Shown here in pieces: positions 48,250-59,939 of a DNA stretch of 64,000 nucleotides. The notes under the pieces are model-generated. The model did no database searches. It saw nothing but the letters and a program-made list of their open reading frames with translations, and was not told the DNA's origin. The first letter of the stretch is position 1; each line of letters opens with the position of its first letter. Source of the stretch: Garcia nutans (lineage: Eukaryota > Streptophyta > Magnoliopsida > Malpighiales > Euphorbiaceae); the NCBI GenBank assembly GCA_947685225.1, contig CANTUV010000035.1, positions 7,509,501-7,573,500 of the forward strand, given 5' to 3'. The translations under genes and the position numbers were made by a program.

Positions 48250-49306
48250 CATAATAATGTGTTTCAAAAAAAAGTTACAGCATAATAATGCAAATTTAAC
48301 TTTAACAAAATTTACGTGGTATTTTTTAAATTTTTTTCTTTTAATCACAAAATAATTTAAATTGGTAGGACATTAAATACAGCATATTTATAACATAAAT
48401 ACATGAAAAAAGTGTTTCCATTTATAGAAGTTGAATTAAATTTTGATAGAAAATGATTAATGAGAAATTGAAATGAACAAACTAACCACTTCATCTTATG
48501 GGATGAGATCTTGCTCAAGACTTTTAATTTAGCTCTACCCCATTGTATGTTTTGTATTGAAGTTTCATCAATTATAAAATTTTTGGGTCACCATGTACAA
48601 GGTGTAGAGTATTTTCATGTTTGGCACTCTGCCAAATTTCAAATAGTATTAAATTTTACTTAATTAATAAAAATATATTAGTTCTTGTTGGATGCATCTC
48701 TAATATGTTTTCTTGTTTCAGTATCTAGAGTAGTCTAAACAATCAAAAATAAAAACTCTCTAGTAATTTTACTAGTCTCACTTCCAAGTTTTCGATAAAC
48801 TCTTGCTGCCTAATAATTTTAAAGTTAATTTTAGAATTAACGTAAATTAAAATTTGATTAACTAATAAAAAATAATAAGTTTTTGAAGATGGAAGAATTA
48901 ATTAAAACAACAACAATAGAGGGTGATATTGAAGCATAAAATATAAAAAATTTTAAAATATTAAAAAAATGACATGTAATTTTTTCAAAAAAAAAAAAAG
49001 AAATAAATGGGTCATATATAAAGGCCCATATAATTGATTCCAAATTTAGATTTGCACTGTATATGTGAGCTTTGGGCTTGGTTAGAGTTGACCCATGAAT
49101 ATTTGAAATTGCTACTAAGAAGGTAACCTCAGAACTGAAGATAAGAATCTAAAACTAATTAACAAGACATTAAAGTGCAAATAGGAAGATCAAGAATATA
49201 TTTTGTCGACATTTTCTTCTAGAAAAGATACAACCCTCAGGTCGATTTTGCTTTCTTTCGAACGAATCTTGATTTTAATTTAAATCAAATTTTCAGGGTT
49301 GTTTAA
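48250..49306. other. Intergenic DNA with promoter of the TRAF-type gene
   Basis: AT-rich, no gene recognised. The last 150 bases before the ATG at 49307 are pyrimidine-rich in part and should contain the 5' UTR. No clear TATA box was chosen. Confidence 0.35.
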
Positions 49307-50287
49307 ATGGCGACTTCTTCTGAACAATCGACTACAATCTGCACCAATTGGTTCGTAATTGCAATTGTTCTTTTATATATAATCTCTTGCTTTTTAATGA
49401 TTTGTTTGGTAATTTTCAGAAGTTATGATAATTGATTATGATACAGTGATAAAACAATCCCAACCCCAAATATCAATTTGCATATTGCACATTGCATCCG
49501 TAACTTGGAAAGATGCAAATTTTGCAGACAAATGGTTCCAAAAAGGCAAGTTCAGAGACATTACTCACACACACATATTCCGATATGTTATTAAAAATAA
49601 GAAGCCTTTTGAAATTTATTTTTCTTCCAAGATTATTTTAATTTGTTGAATTAATAGTAGCAGATGGCATGTAAATTATGTAGAAGTCTCGAACTTGGCT
49701 ATGCATAAATGTAGAAACTGCCCATTGAGGATTGTTAGCTGTGAATATTGCAACTTCCGGTTGCCTGTAAGTGAGCTTTTTGAGCATCAGGTACGAATTG
49801 TTTGCTTAAGAAACAATTATAAAGATTTTACCGTGAAATTATAATATCTATCCGAAAATATAGTTCATAATGAAAAAAGAGAACCAATATAATCGATTCC
49901 AATTACATTGGGATTAAGTATTAGCTGAGTTGAGTTGAGTTTAATAAATAATCTTAAGCTTTGCTGATGATTTTAGGAAGTTTGTCGGAATGAAATACAA
50001 AGCTCTCATCGTTGCCGAAGCAGCCACAGGTATAGATGTAACAGCTGCCATGAAAATATAAAGCTAATTAAACTGCAAATCCTTATACAAGCTAATTGCA
50101 ATAATCTTATTTATGATGAATTGTTATTGTGCAAACGGACGTTAATGCAACTCGAAGAGAAGAAGGGGGCAGGTATGCTTGGATGCCAAGGCAATTTGTT
50201 TACAGGGCTGCTATAGCAGGTGCTGCTATTTGTGTTTGCTCAGTTTTCTTCCAAAGGAAGGATGATCATTTGATAATGCACAATTGA
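49307..50287 (+). CDS. TRAF-type zinc-finger protein with C-terminal membrane segment
   Basis: Exons proposed: 49307-49350, 49447 to about 49586, 49664-49790, 49977-50029 and 50158-50287. The ATG context is AAATGGCG. Exons 1-2 join to MATSSEQSTTICTNCDKTIP, then NLHIAHCIRNLERCKFC and MVPKRQVQRHYSHTHIP, matching TRAFD1/XAF1-type zinc fingers (family: HCSRNLEKC, STHAP). Exon 3 gives ACKLC and then, one base out of frame, HKCRNCPLRIVSCEYCNFRLP and ELFEHQ. Exon 4 begins EVCRN. The last exon ends with RYAWMPRQFVYRAAIAGAAI, VCSVFFQRKDD and a stop at 50287; its FVYRAAIAGAAICVCSVFF is a likely membrane segment. The exon 2/3 junction and the shift inside exon 3 (about 49690-49703) do not resolve with standard splicing, so it could be a pseudogene, a sequencing error or an unusual splice. 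Function is unknown; related proteins are implicated in stress or immune signalling. Confidence 0.72.
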
Positions 50288-51359
50288 CATCATATCATAT
50301 TTATTATACCCTTTCTTTATTGATAAAATAATTGAAAACAATTGTCTGTTTATCATTCTAAATCCTAATCTGACAACTTACTTCTATGGGCTTTGCATCT
50401 TGGGAAGTATAGGGCTTTCCATCATTGAGCTCTTCATTCACAGTCTGAGTATCGTCTTAGGCACATTACCTAAGCCATTTTAGTTTAATGGGACTTTTTG
50501 CCTGATGTGTGATTGCTCTTCATTCTTCATTCTCCAGCATCTATATCAAAATATTAAAATTAATAAAATATTCATTTAATACTATTTGATACATTTAATA
50601 AAAAAAAATATTTGATACATACTATACCATTAAAAACCAATCATCAATAACAATATGTCCGTCAAATTTTCAAAAAGCCTATTACAATATCTTATTTTAA
50701 ACAAAATATCAAAAAATTTGGAGCCAAAAAAATAGAGTTTTTACTTGTATTTATTAATATAAAAATGGTGCACTTTAAAAATATATTTTATGATAGATGC
50801 ATTTTATTGTAAAAGAATAGCACGTAAATTAATGAATCGAAACACAGATAATTTATAATTTATAATATTTTAATTTTTATGTTAAATGAAATAAAATAAA
50901 TTCTTGTACTAAAATATTTTTCATTGTATTATATATAAAATTTAAAATAGGAACTAAATTATTTGATGAAGCTATACAATTTTGATATTAAAAGTAAAAA
51001 ACTTTTAAATCTTGATATTAAAAGTAAAAACTTCTAATTTTGGTCATTCCGATAAAATAATTGTAAATTGTCGACTCTGATATGATAAAACGAAGCTTTA
51101 ATTAGTTGCAATATAATAAAACAAAACTTTAATAAAGTTATTTATTTATTTTTATATCTCATTCACTATTATAAATATCTTATTTAATAATATATATATA
51201 TATATAATTTTTTTTCATAAAAAAAAGGAAAAAACCATTATAGTCAATGATAGATTGTTCAATTTATCGATAAGATTAATTAAAATTTCATTTTCCTATA
51301 CTTTATGAATTAATTTTTTGAAAATTGATATTTTTTTCCATAACTTAAAAAACTAGACG
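50288..51359. other. Intergenic AT-rich DNA
   Basis: This is the 3' flank of the TRAF-type gene. No further coding signal or terminal repeat was recognised. Confidence 0.35.
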
Positions 51360-53065
51360 CTTTTCAAATTCGTGCTTTAAGTCCAATACTCCTTTCATGA
51401 TCGTGCGCTGTATTAGTAAAACTTGTACGTGGAGATTGATAGTGAAAAGTCTTGGAGATCCAAAAGGTTGTTGGATGGTAACAAAATATGTGACCCAACA
51501 TACATGCCCGACTGATTATGATTAGACTAGACACGGATAAGCAACTAGTTGGATTGTAGCTAAATGTGTTAAGAAGCGATTCATAAATTCTGGAAGGGTT
51601 TTCAAATCCAATGATGTGATTAATGACATGCGTAACAAATTTGGTGTTGAGATTAGTTATTCTGTCGTATAAAGACGACAAGATTATGCATATGAGAATA
51701 TCAGATTGGATACTCCAGAATAATCTTTCTCAATTCTACCTGCATATTTGCATATGATAGGCCAAACAAATCCTGGTACGATTATACATCTATAATATGG
51801 TGATGATAATATATTTTTGTATCTTTTCTTCGCTTTTAATGCTTCAATAAAGGGTTTTCAATATTGCAGACCTGTAGTGACTATTGATGGCACTCATTTG
51901 AAAGAAAAGTATAGAGGTGTGCTTTTTACTGTTGTTTGCCATGATGCGAGCCAACAAATATTCCTTTTGAAATTCGGGATTGGTGATTCAAAAATTACGC
52001 ATCATGGACGTAATTTCTTATGAGGTTGAAGGAAGCTTTTGGTGAAAGACCAGATCATCTTTTTTATTTTTGATAGACTCCTAAGCATTCAGAAGGCTCT
52101 AGCAGATGTTTTCCCAAATGCTTTCCATGAAATTTGCATGTACCACTTATTAAACAACTTGAAGTGCAAATTTAAACATATAACCAAGGACCTTGAGAAG
52201 CACTACTACAAAACAGCTAAAACCTATAAAATAAGTGATTTTAGAACGCTTTTTGGTGGTTTTTGCATTTCTATTCTCGGTGCCAAAGAATATTTGAAAG
52301 ATGTTGGGCTTGATAGGTGGACGCAGTCTCATATGCATAGAAGGAGGTATAAAATTATGATGACTAACATTTCTGAATCAGTCAATGATGCACTTGTAAA
52401 GGTCTAAGAACTTTTAATTACTTCATTTTTGGATGAGGTCAGAAAGATATGTCAAAGATGATTTTATGAACGTCGAATTAAAGCAGAAGAGTCCACGGAT
52501 AAAATGGCAACGAATGTTGAAAAAAATTGAGAAAGAGAATGATGATAGCACAAAAAATGAATGTAAGTTCTTTATTTTATTCTTCCTCATTCGTCATTAA
52601 TTATGATATTATCATATAGCCCTCTTAATGATATTTTGCAGGTGGAGCCGTCTAGCAAAGGAAAATACAACGTTAAGGATGTAGATAAAAAAAATTATAT
52701 TATTGATATGTCTCAGAGTACTTGTTATTGCAGGAAGTTCCAATTAGATCAACTCCCATGTGTGCATACTCTTATGGTTGTTAGAAATAGTACATATGAT
52801 GCTTATGAGTTATGTTCTCCATATTACTAGCGTGAGTCTTAGTATGAAACATACAAAGAAGTCATAAATCCAAATCCTTATATTAGTGATTGGTCTATTT
52901 CGGAGCACATTCACAATGTTACTCTTCAACCACTAGATGTGTGCATATCAACTGGCAGGCTGAAAAAATACAGGATTCCTTCTTTAGGTGAGAAAAAATC
53001 TTAACTAAAGTGCAGTTGTTGCCGTGACCGTGGCCATAATAGGTCTACTTATAAAAATCTCATCT
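51360..53065 (+). pseudogene. MuDR/MULE transposase
   Basis: Mutator-type transposase read through several breaks. N-terminal zinc-binding region: TWRLIVKSLGDPKGCWMVTK and YVTQHTCPTDYD (about 51425-51520), then GVEISYS. The MULE DDE core (51850-52407) has VVTIDGTHLKEKYRGVL with the first Asp, IFDRLLSIQKALADVFPNA with the second, and MTNISESVNDAL with the Glu. A SWIM zinc finger follows (CYCRKFQLDQLPCVH, about 52725-52770). A C-terminal knuckle (LKCSCCRDRGHN) ends near 53065. Stops at 52021 and 52405 and small shifts inactivate it. All three catalytic acids remain readable. The protein would bind element ends and cut and paste the transposon. Confidence 0.88.
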
Positions 53066-53199
53066 CTTTATAGACCATGTTAGGATCTAGTGTTAAAAAA
53101 TAAAATAATGTGTTGTATCATTTGTTGTATTCAGCTGAAACTACTTTAAAATTAATTATTGTATCATTTTTGGATTGTTATGACATGTTGAACTGAACA

Positions 53200-54150
53200 T
53201 ATGGAACAATATTTGTTGATATGTATTGATATATATTGATATGGACCGATATGAGATGATATGGGCTTTTATATGCATTTACATAGATTGATATATATAT
53301 ATATATATATTGATATGTGTTGATATGGACTGATAATAGATGATATGGGCTTTTATATGCATTTATATGGATTGGTATGTCCTTGTATGTGTTGATATGT
53401 GTAGATATGGATTGATATAGGATGATATGGGCTTTTATATGCATTTATATGGATTGATATGTATTAATAAATGTTGATATGTGTTAAAATGGATTGATAT
53501 GAGATGATATGGGCTTTGATATGCATTTATATGGATTGATATGTGATATGTGTAGATATGGACTGATATGGGCTTTTATATGCATTTATATGGATTGATA
53601 TGTGTTGATATGGAATGATTTGAGATGATATGGGCTTTTATATGCATTTATATGGATTGATATGTGCTTGTATATGTTGATATGTGTAGATATGGACTAA
53701 TATGGGATGATATGGGCTTTTATATGCATTTATATGGATTGATATGTATTGATATATGTCGATATGTGTTGATATGGAATGATATGAGATGATATGGGCT
53801 TTTATATGCATTTATATGGATTGAAATGAGCTTGTATGTGTTGATATGGAATGATATGAGATGATATGGGCTTTTATATGCATTTATGTGGATTTATATG
53901 TGCTTGTATTTATTGATATGTATAGATATGGACTGATATGAGCTTTTATATGAATTTATATAGATTGATATATGTTGATATGGAATAATATGAGATGATA
54001 TGGGTTTTATATGCATTTATATGGATTGATATGTGCCTGTATGTGTTGATATGTGTAGATATGGACTAGTATGAGATGATATGAGCTTTTATATGCATTT
54101 ATATAGAATTATATCTGCTTGTATGTGTTGATATGTGTAGATATGAACTC
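53200..54150. repeat. GATATG-rich satellite-like array (left)
   Basis: About twelve irregular units of roughly 60-90 bp, each with GGGCTTTTATATGCATTTAT followed by ATGGATTGATATG and a variable number of GTTGATATG or GATATGGACTGATATG sub-units. It sits between the MULE transposase and the ULP gene. The minus-strand frame 53178-53444 (repeated HINTYQYI) only reflects the repeat. Confidence 0.9.
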
Positions 54151-54162
54151 AACCTATTAATC

Positions 54163-54345
54163 TCAACCTGTAAGCTCAACAATCACAAAACAGTCACATC
54201 TATTAATTTCAACCTGTAAGCTCAACAATCACATAACAATCACACCCATTAATCTCAACCTATAAGCTCAACAATCACATAACAATCACGCCTGTTAATC
54301 TCAACCTGTTAGCTCAACAATCACATAACAATCACACCCTTGAGA
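54163..54345. repeat. Tandem repeat with TTAATCTCAACCTGTAAGCT unit
   Basis: About four copies of a unit of roughly 45-50 bp: (C)TATTAATCTCAACCTGTAAG, then CTCAACAATCACATAACAAT and CACACC. It directly follows the GATATG array and differs in sequence from it. Confidence 0.85.
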
Positions 54346-54628
54346 AAATTTCAGTTACATGTAATTGTATAATGCTCAACAATCACATAATTTATAACAA
54401 CTATATATGTAACAACTATATTTGTAAACATATATATTAATACTATACTTGAATTATGATATATATAATTTATCATCTAAATCAACAAATGACATCCTTG
54501 TTGGCTTACAAAAAATGCATGAGATCGTCATTATTTTCATCCTCACTATAATAAATGCCCTCTCTCTTTTTTGAAGCATGTATCTATAGGTGAACTATTG
54601 TATTGTATTTGAATATGTCCATAAGCTT

Positions 54629-57600
54629 TTATGTGTAGTGCTGAAAATTTAAGCCTTTCATCATAAAATGCTCTATGAACTTTACAATGAACATCCCACA
54701 ATTGGTTCTGTAATAACGAACACGTATTAAAAAATTGAAACATAAAAATTTATATGCATAGTAAATAAGATGTCAAAATATAGTATATTACCCCCCCTTG
54801 TTGAGGGCAAGCATGTTTTTCATATCTGATTTTTAAATTACAGTGCTCATATTTCTCCAATTCTGGCCTTTCAACAAAAAATCTAACTTTTTTCAGCATA
54901 TATGACAACATTGCAGTAATCGACATCACATCATTAGTTCTCTCTTCAGTATGAGAATGACTGTATAGTGAATCATATACCATAATTGTCCATTCGGGAA
55001 TATTAATCTCGAAAAGGAACCAATGCTGGCATTCATGATTCACTGAAAAATATACCAGGTCAATGCCTTTAAAATATTTTCCATATTGGCTCTTACCTTG
55101 CACAAATTTGAGAAGACTTGATGGAGGGCCCCATTTCTTCTCTTAAAATCTTTTATACCCACAAAAAAATATTACATTTATATTACATGATCCACATGTT
55201 ATATGCTGGTTGAAGTATTCATCACAATACTTCTGCTTTTGTAGCACATAGTAAAGGATGACATCAATCTCCTGCAAGTCATATAACAATGTATTTAATT
55301 TGATAAATATATGTACATCATTTCATCCAATGACTTTATAAAATTGAAAAAATCTTACATCATTTGAAAGCCAGGCATCCTTCACCCTTATGCGATACCA
55401 AAATGATTTTAAACTTGTTTTTCAAATAGTCAAGTCGTAAGTTTCGCCTGATGGCAATTCTTCATATTTGTTACGGTCACTGTTATAAATAAAAAATCAT
55501 AAACAAAATGTGGAATTAAATTATATTGAATATCGAAGTACTACAATGATAAGGGAGTTACAATTTATATTTATGAAAATGCAATTTTCACCATTCATCA
55601 AAACTTGAAGATTGTTTTGGAGATTGAGAAGATAAAGGGTGGTCAAGTGGAAGTACAGGAGCATAAGTCATTTCATCTGCCATCTTTCGATATTCTACTT
55701 ATAAATGTTTGGTCTTCTCTCTTTGTCCTCCTCTGCCCTCAGGTGTCCATTCATCTTCAATATACTTTTAATTTTGAACAGGACCCTTTTCTTTGGAACA
55801 AGAACCCTATTCTTTTTCTCCCTCTCAAATGCAGTGTGCGATACCTCCACTATTAATTGGCTTGCCAGTGAAATCTCTTCATCTTTTCTTTCCATAAAAT
55901 TATCTTTGCTGAAAACATAGTCATTATCCTGGATGATTTTATGTTATAAATACAATGACATAAAATGCTTAATTAATACAAATAATTAAAAATTAATAAA
56001 CAAAACGTACGGAGTGTAAGGTGTGAAAATGGGAGTGCATGAACCGTCCTCTTCCTTCTTTTGTCTAACTTCTTCCTCCAAGGCACCAATTATGTCCCTC
56101 GGTAATCCAATAGTAGCCTTCATATCTTTGATCACATTTGGGTTTATTTTGTTTTCATCTTTTAAATGTTTGCACTTTTTCTCCAGATATATGCATCGTT
56201 ATTCAAGGGCATCTAATATTGTCCTTTTTGAATCGTAAAGGATTAAATGTTAAGAAAATTAAATTTATCATTCAAATATGACTTCACCATCTGCTACATT
56301 ATACATATTAGAAGGATTACCTTAGGCCCAAACATTTTGCTTGGATAAGTGGGTTCTTCTGTCTTTGAGGTTATTCCAGTTTTCCTTATGTTCATCTTCT
56401 CCTTTTACTTAGGAATGCCCTGTTCTTCCTTATGTTCGTCTTCAACTTTGAATCCTTGCATAGCTGGATGTGCGGCTTCAAAAGAATTTATCTTCATAGG
56501 CACCACATACAATTCCTTTGCATTTATTTGAAATAAAAGTAAATAATTTAATAGTCCAATATGTATTACTATAAAATATATTAAAACTTTTTTAAAAAAA
56601 AAAAGAAGAAGAAGGAACCTTTGTGTTTACCTCACCTACCAATAAAATTCGTATCTTAGCAAATGGATGTTTCTTGTTAAAGCTCCATTTATTCATCCGA
56701 GGGAATGCATCAGATATCTTCTTCACCCCAACTAGTGAAAGAATTGGGATGACCTCCATTGGAAATATAGATAGGACATCGAAGAATCCAGTAAAGGAAT
56801 ACCCACTACCAATTGTTTAATCCTCCAACCTCTTTAAAACTTTCTTAAAATGTGGGCATAAAAATTTTCAGCCCGTATACCACCAAGCAATGCTATTAAA
56901 AGCCTCTAAATCATCCACAAGAGCCATTGTTTTTTGGTCTATTTTTGATGTTTTACCCTTCCTAATAATTAGAAACTCAACGAAGCATGCAACACCCAGT
57001 TTTACTTGCAATTTTGGATCCCTGCAAGCTTTGAATTCTTCATAGAGTTATTCATGGGTTAATCCTCCATATCTGTCCGTAAGAGGTGAGCTATCCATAT
57101 CCATATCCTAGAAGCCAGAGTACTCTAATCTAGTTATTAAGCAATACTCTTTGAACCCAAAGTGGATAATGGATTTTCTAATTTTAAATGATATTTCATA
57201 TGGCTTTAGATTTGACACTTATTGAAATGAAAAGCTAATGGATTAATCCGGGCCAATTCTTAAAGTTTTTATGATCAACACTTATAAGATGGCCTACTTT
57301 GTATAGGTGAAAGGCCGTCATCTTTAAAAAAATTATAAGGCATTAATCAACAAACATGGCATAGTCAAGGCGAAATAATGTTTTAATACAACTAAGTTAT
57401 AAAACAACTAATAATGTATAAACCTTCTCCTTATCATCACCGATGGCATCTCTAATCATACGAAGGGTCTTCAATCTATAACCTACAGTGTTCACTTCCT
57501 GATGCTTCCAGGTATTTTTTAGAATAATATATTCAGGCACCTGTGATAAATTTAATAATTAAATTAAATTATTGTAGCAAAAAATGGCAAATTAAAGTAT

Positions 57601-57722
57601 TGATATTTACTTACATCTTCATCATCGTTTCTTTTAGCTTCGTCTTCATCATCTTTTTGCTTTGGAAGTAGCACACATCTTACTTTCCTTTCATTGGTAC
57701 CTTCTAGTTGAGTAGATATCAT
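54629..57722 (-). pseudogene. ULP1 (C48) protease gene with DUF1985-like region, MULE-borne
   Basis: A multi-exon gene in reverse orientation to the transposase. Proposed start is the ATG at 57722 (MISTQLEGTNERKVRC), followed by pieces such as VPEYIILKNTWKHQEVN (about 57540). A DUF1985-like stretch (57075-56630) has VKLGVACFVEFLIIRKGKTS, LVDDLEAFNSIAWW and FPRMNKW. The ULP1 catalytic exon is at 55097 to about 54790: HWFLFEINIPEWTIMVYDSL gives His and Asp, and CPQQ gives the oxyanion Gln. After an intron with acceptor CAG before 54707, the next exon reads TNCGMFIVKFIEHFMMKGL, supplying the catalytic Cys, and stops at 54631-54629. In-frame stops interrupt the DUF1985 part. ULP1 proteases process SUMO; the role inside MULEs is unknown. 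Confidence 0.78.
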
Positions 57723-57889
57723 CTTTTTAATTCTTAAGCCTTTGGATCATGTTATAGACATTGCCCCAGGGCTAACATTTTTCAGCGCTTAATTATCCTA
57801 TCATACAAGAGATTATTCAATATTGGAAATGGCCTTTGATTTAGACAAAATTGACATTTTATACCTGTAAAAAAAAATTTCTAGACTAA

Positions 57890-58770
57890 TTTTAATAGAT
57901 AAAGAACATGAAAAATAACATTTTATTAGCCTCATATCAAGCCATATCATCACATATCAACCAATATCATAAAAGATTAACTCAGATCAGCGAACAAAAT
58001 AATATTTCTTCACTATTTATCACATCTTAACAGCATATAGACCACCAATGCTTAATGTTTTAGTAACCCCATATCAAGCCATATCAAGCCATATCATAAC
58101 ATATCAAACTATATCATAGAAGATCAACACAGATCAGTCGAAAAACCACATTTCTTCACTATTTAAGACATATGAACAATATATAGCACACCAATGGGTT
58201 GATATGTTAGTAGACTCGTATCAACCTAAATGGAAAATATTTAGCCATATCATCACATATCAACCCTTATCATAGAAGATCGACAAAGATCAATCAACAA
58301 ATTAATATTTCTTCACTATTTAAGATATCATAACAATATATAGAACATGAATACTTGATATGAGATGTTTTAGTAGCCTCATATCAACCCATATCAAGAT
58401 ATATTAAAGCATATCAAGCTATATCATCACATATCTCCCCCATATCATAGAAGATCAATATAGATCAGTCCACAAAACTACACTTCTTCACTATTTGAAA
58501 TATCTAAACAACATATACAATCAGCATTTTAGTAATCCCATATCAAACCATTTTAAGATTATCAAAACATATCAAGACATATTAACCTATATCATCAAAG
58601 ATAGGCACTGATCAGTCAATAAAACTACCTTTCTTACAATGTATAAGACATCTAACCAACATTTAGAACACCAATACTTGATATTTTAATAGTCTCATTT
58701 CAAAACATATCAAACCACATCAAGACATATCAAAGTATATTAACCCATATCCTAAAATATCAACATGATT
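57890..58770. repeat. CATATC-rich satellite-like array (right)
   Basis: About six units of roughly 140-150 bp. Each has several CATATCAA(CC/GCC) words, then AGATCAACACAGATCAGTC, then ACTACATTTCTTCACTATTT, AAGACATAT, GAACACCAATACTTGATATTT and TAGTAACCCC. The CATATCAA word is the reverse complement of TTGATATG in the left array (53200-54150). It lies just upstream of the ULP gene start. Confidence 0.88.
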
Positions 58771-58789
58771 CGGTGAACAAAACCACATC

Positions 58790-59480
58790 TTCTCACCATT
58801 TAAGACATTTGATGCAGAACCCATTGATAGAGACGTCACAAGGCTACATGCAACATTTTGTTGAAGAGGAGCTGAAGGTGCACGATATGGCTGATCAAGG
58901 ATGCAAATTGGAGCATATTTGGCTCAAGTCACTAGTTGGGCTTATTTATAGTTAAATAATTAGCTGAACTTGTTATTTTAGTATATATTAAGGCCCACTA
59001 GTTATGCTCATTTAAAAAGTAAGGGCCATCTTTGTTTGGTATTAAATTAGGACTTTGATTGCTTTATTATTTCTTAAAATTTGATTAGAAAGCCAAACGC
59101 TACTTAATAACCCTAATTAGGGTTTAGCTATTTATATCTCATTTAGGGTTGTAAGACATCAGTTTTGAGTTTTTAAAGTTTTAGTTTTGGACGAATTTAT
59201 TAATTTAAAGCCGAATTGCTTTTATCTTTGTGTTCTTGCTTGAATACGTGCTTCAGAAACATTCAAGTAGTTTGATCAACTTTCTTGTGGAGTGTTTCGA
59301 ATCTGGGATTTAGAAACTGACTTGTTTCGAAATCTTGGATCTTTGATCAATTCAAGGTAATCTGAAATCTAACCTAATCCTTGGGGGTTGTACCGAATTT
59401 GACTAGGGGTTTTCAAGTTAATGCTGTGGGGGTTCAAAATCAAGGGGTTCTCAGGCTTATTCTTGGAGGTTCCGTATCAC
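58790..59480 (+). mobile_element. Possible LTR or retroelement 3' region remnant
   Basis: The frame at 58773-58955 ends in GLIYS and is followed by AT-rich DNA, then TAACCCTAATTAGGGTTTAG, TATTTATATCTCATTTAGGG and repeated TTCGAAATCTTGGATC-type phrases, then GGAGGTTCCGTATCAC. The layout (short peptide tail, TATA-like box near 59131, leader-like sequence) resembles the end of a plant Gypsy polyprotein plus LTR. No matching second LTR or gag-pol is here, so this is tentative. Confidence 0.3.
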
Positions 59481-59939
59481 CCATGGATCAAATATTACAT
59501 CTAAAACCCCAAATACACATCTAGCATAGAATCTTAGAACTCAAAAAACAAATCCTCCCTACCAAACCCACAACTAACCTGTAATTGAGAACTTGGGTGA
59601 TTGGGATGAAGAAATGAATTGATTTAAACGCCACAAGTCAGACTTGAAAAGTTAGAACCAATTCTCCATGCAACAAGAATAAGAAGAAAACCTCTCAAAC
59701 TTGAAAACACTTAGATTACAATGATAACAATCTGCCAATTCGTAGTAACCCTCTTAAGTTCTTTTTCCCATTCCTATATAGTTGGAAAAGAAGAACTAAT
59801 GGCTTAAAAGTCTAGGTTTACATGTATCTAGTCACAATAGCATTAATTGTTCAACCACATCAATAATATACTCTAAATTACTGTCTATAATTCTGACAAC
59901 ATTGATGGGCAGATTCTACATGTATCTAGTCACATCAAC
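59481..59939. other. Unassigned spacer
   Basis: No coding signal or element recognised. It has a short direct repeat: CTACATGTATCTAGTCACAT near 59918 and CATGTATCTAGTCACAATAG near 59821. Both flanks are retroelement remnants. Confidence 0.3.

Noticed and set aside
51364..51681. 105-codon minus-strand frame
   Set aside because: It is antisense to the N-terminal part of the MULE transposase.
53178..53444. 88-codon frame with repeated His-Ile-Asn-Thr-Tyr units
   Set aside because: This is a by-product of the GATATG array; the repeat has no constant period of three.
54546..54743. 65-codon frame reading MFQFFNTCSLLQNQLWDVHC
   Set aside because: This is the wrong frame. Using the splice acceptor at 54708 the same DNA reads TNCGMFIVKFIEHFMMKG, the true ULP1 C-terminal part.
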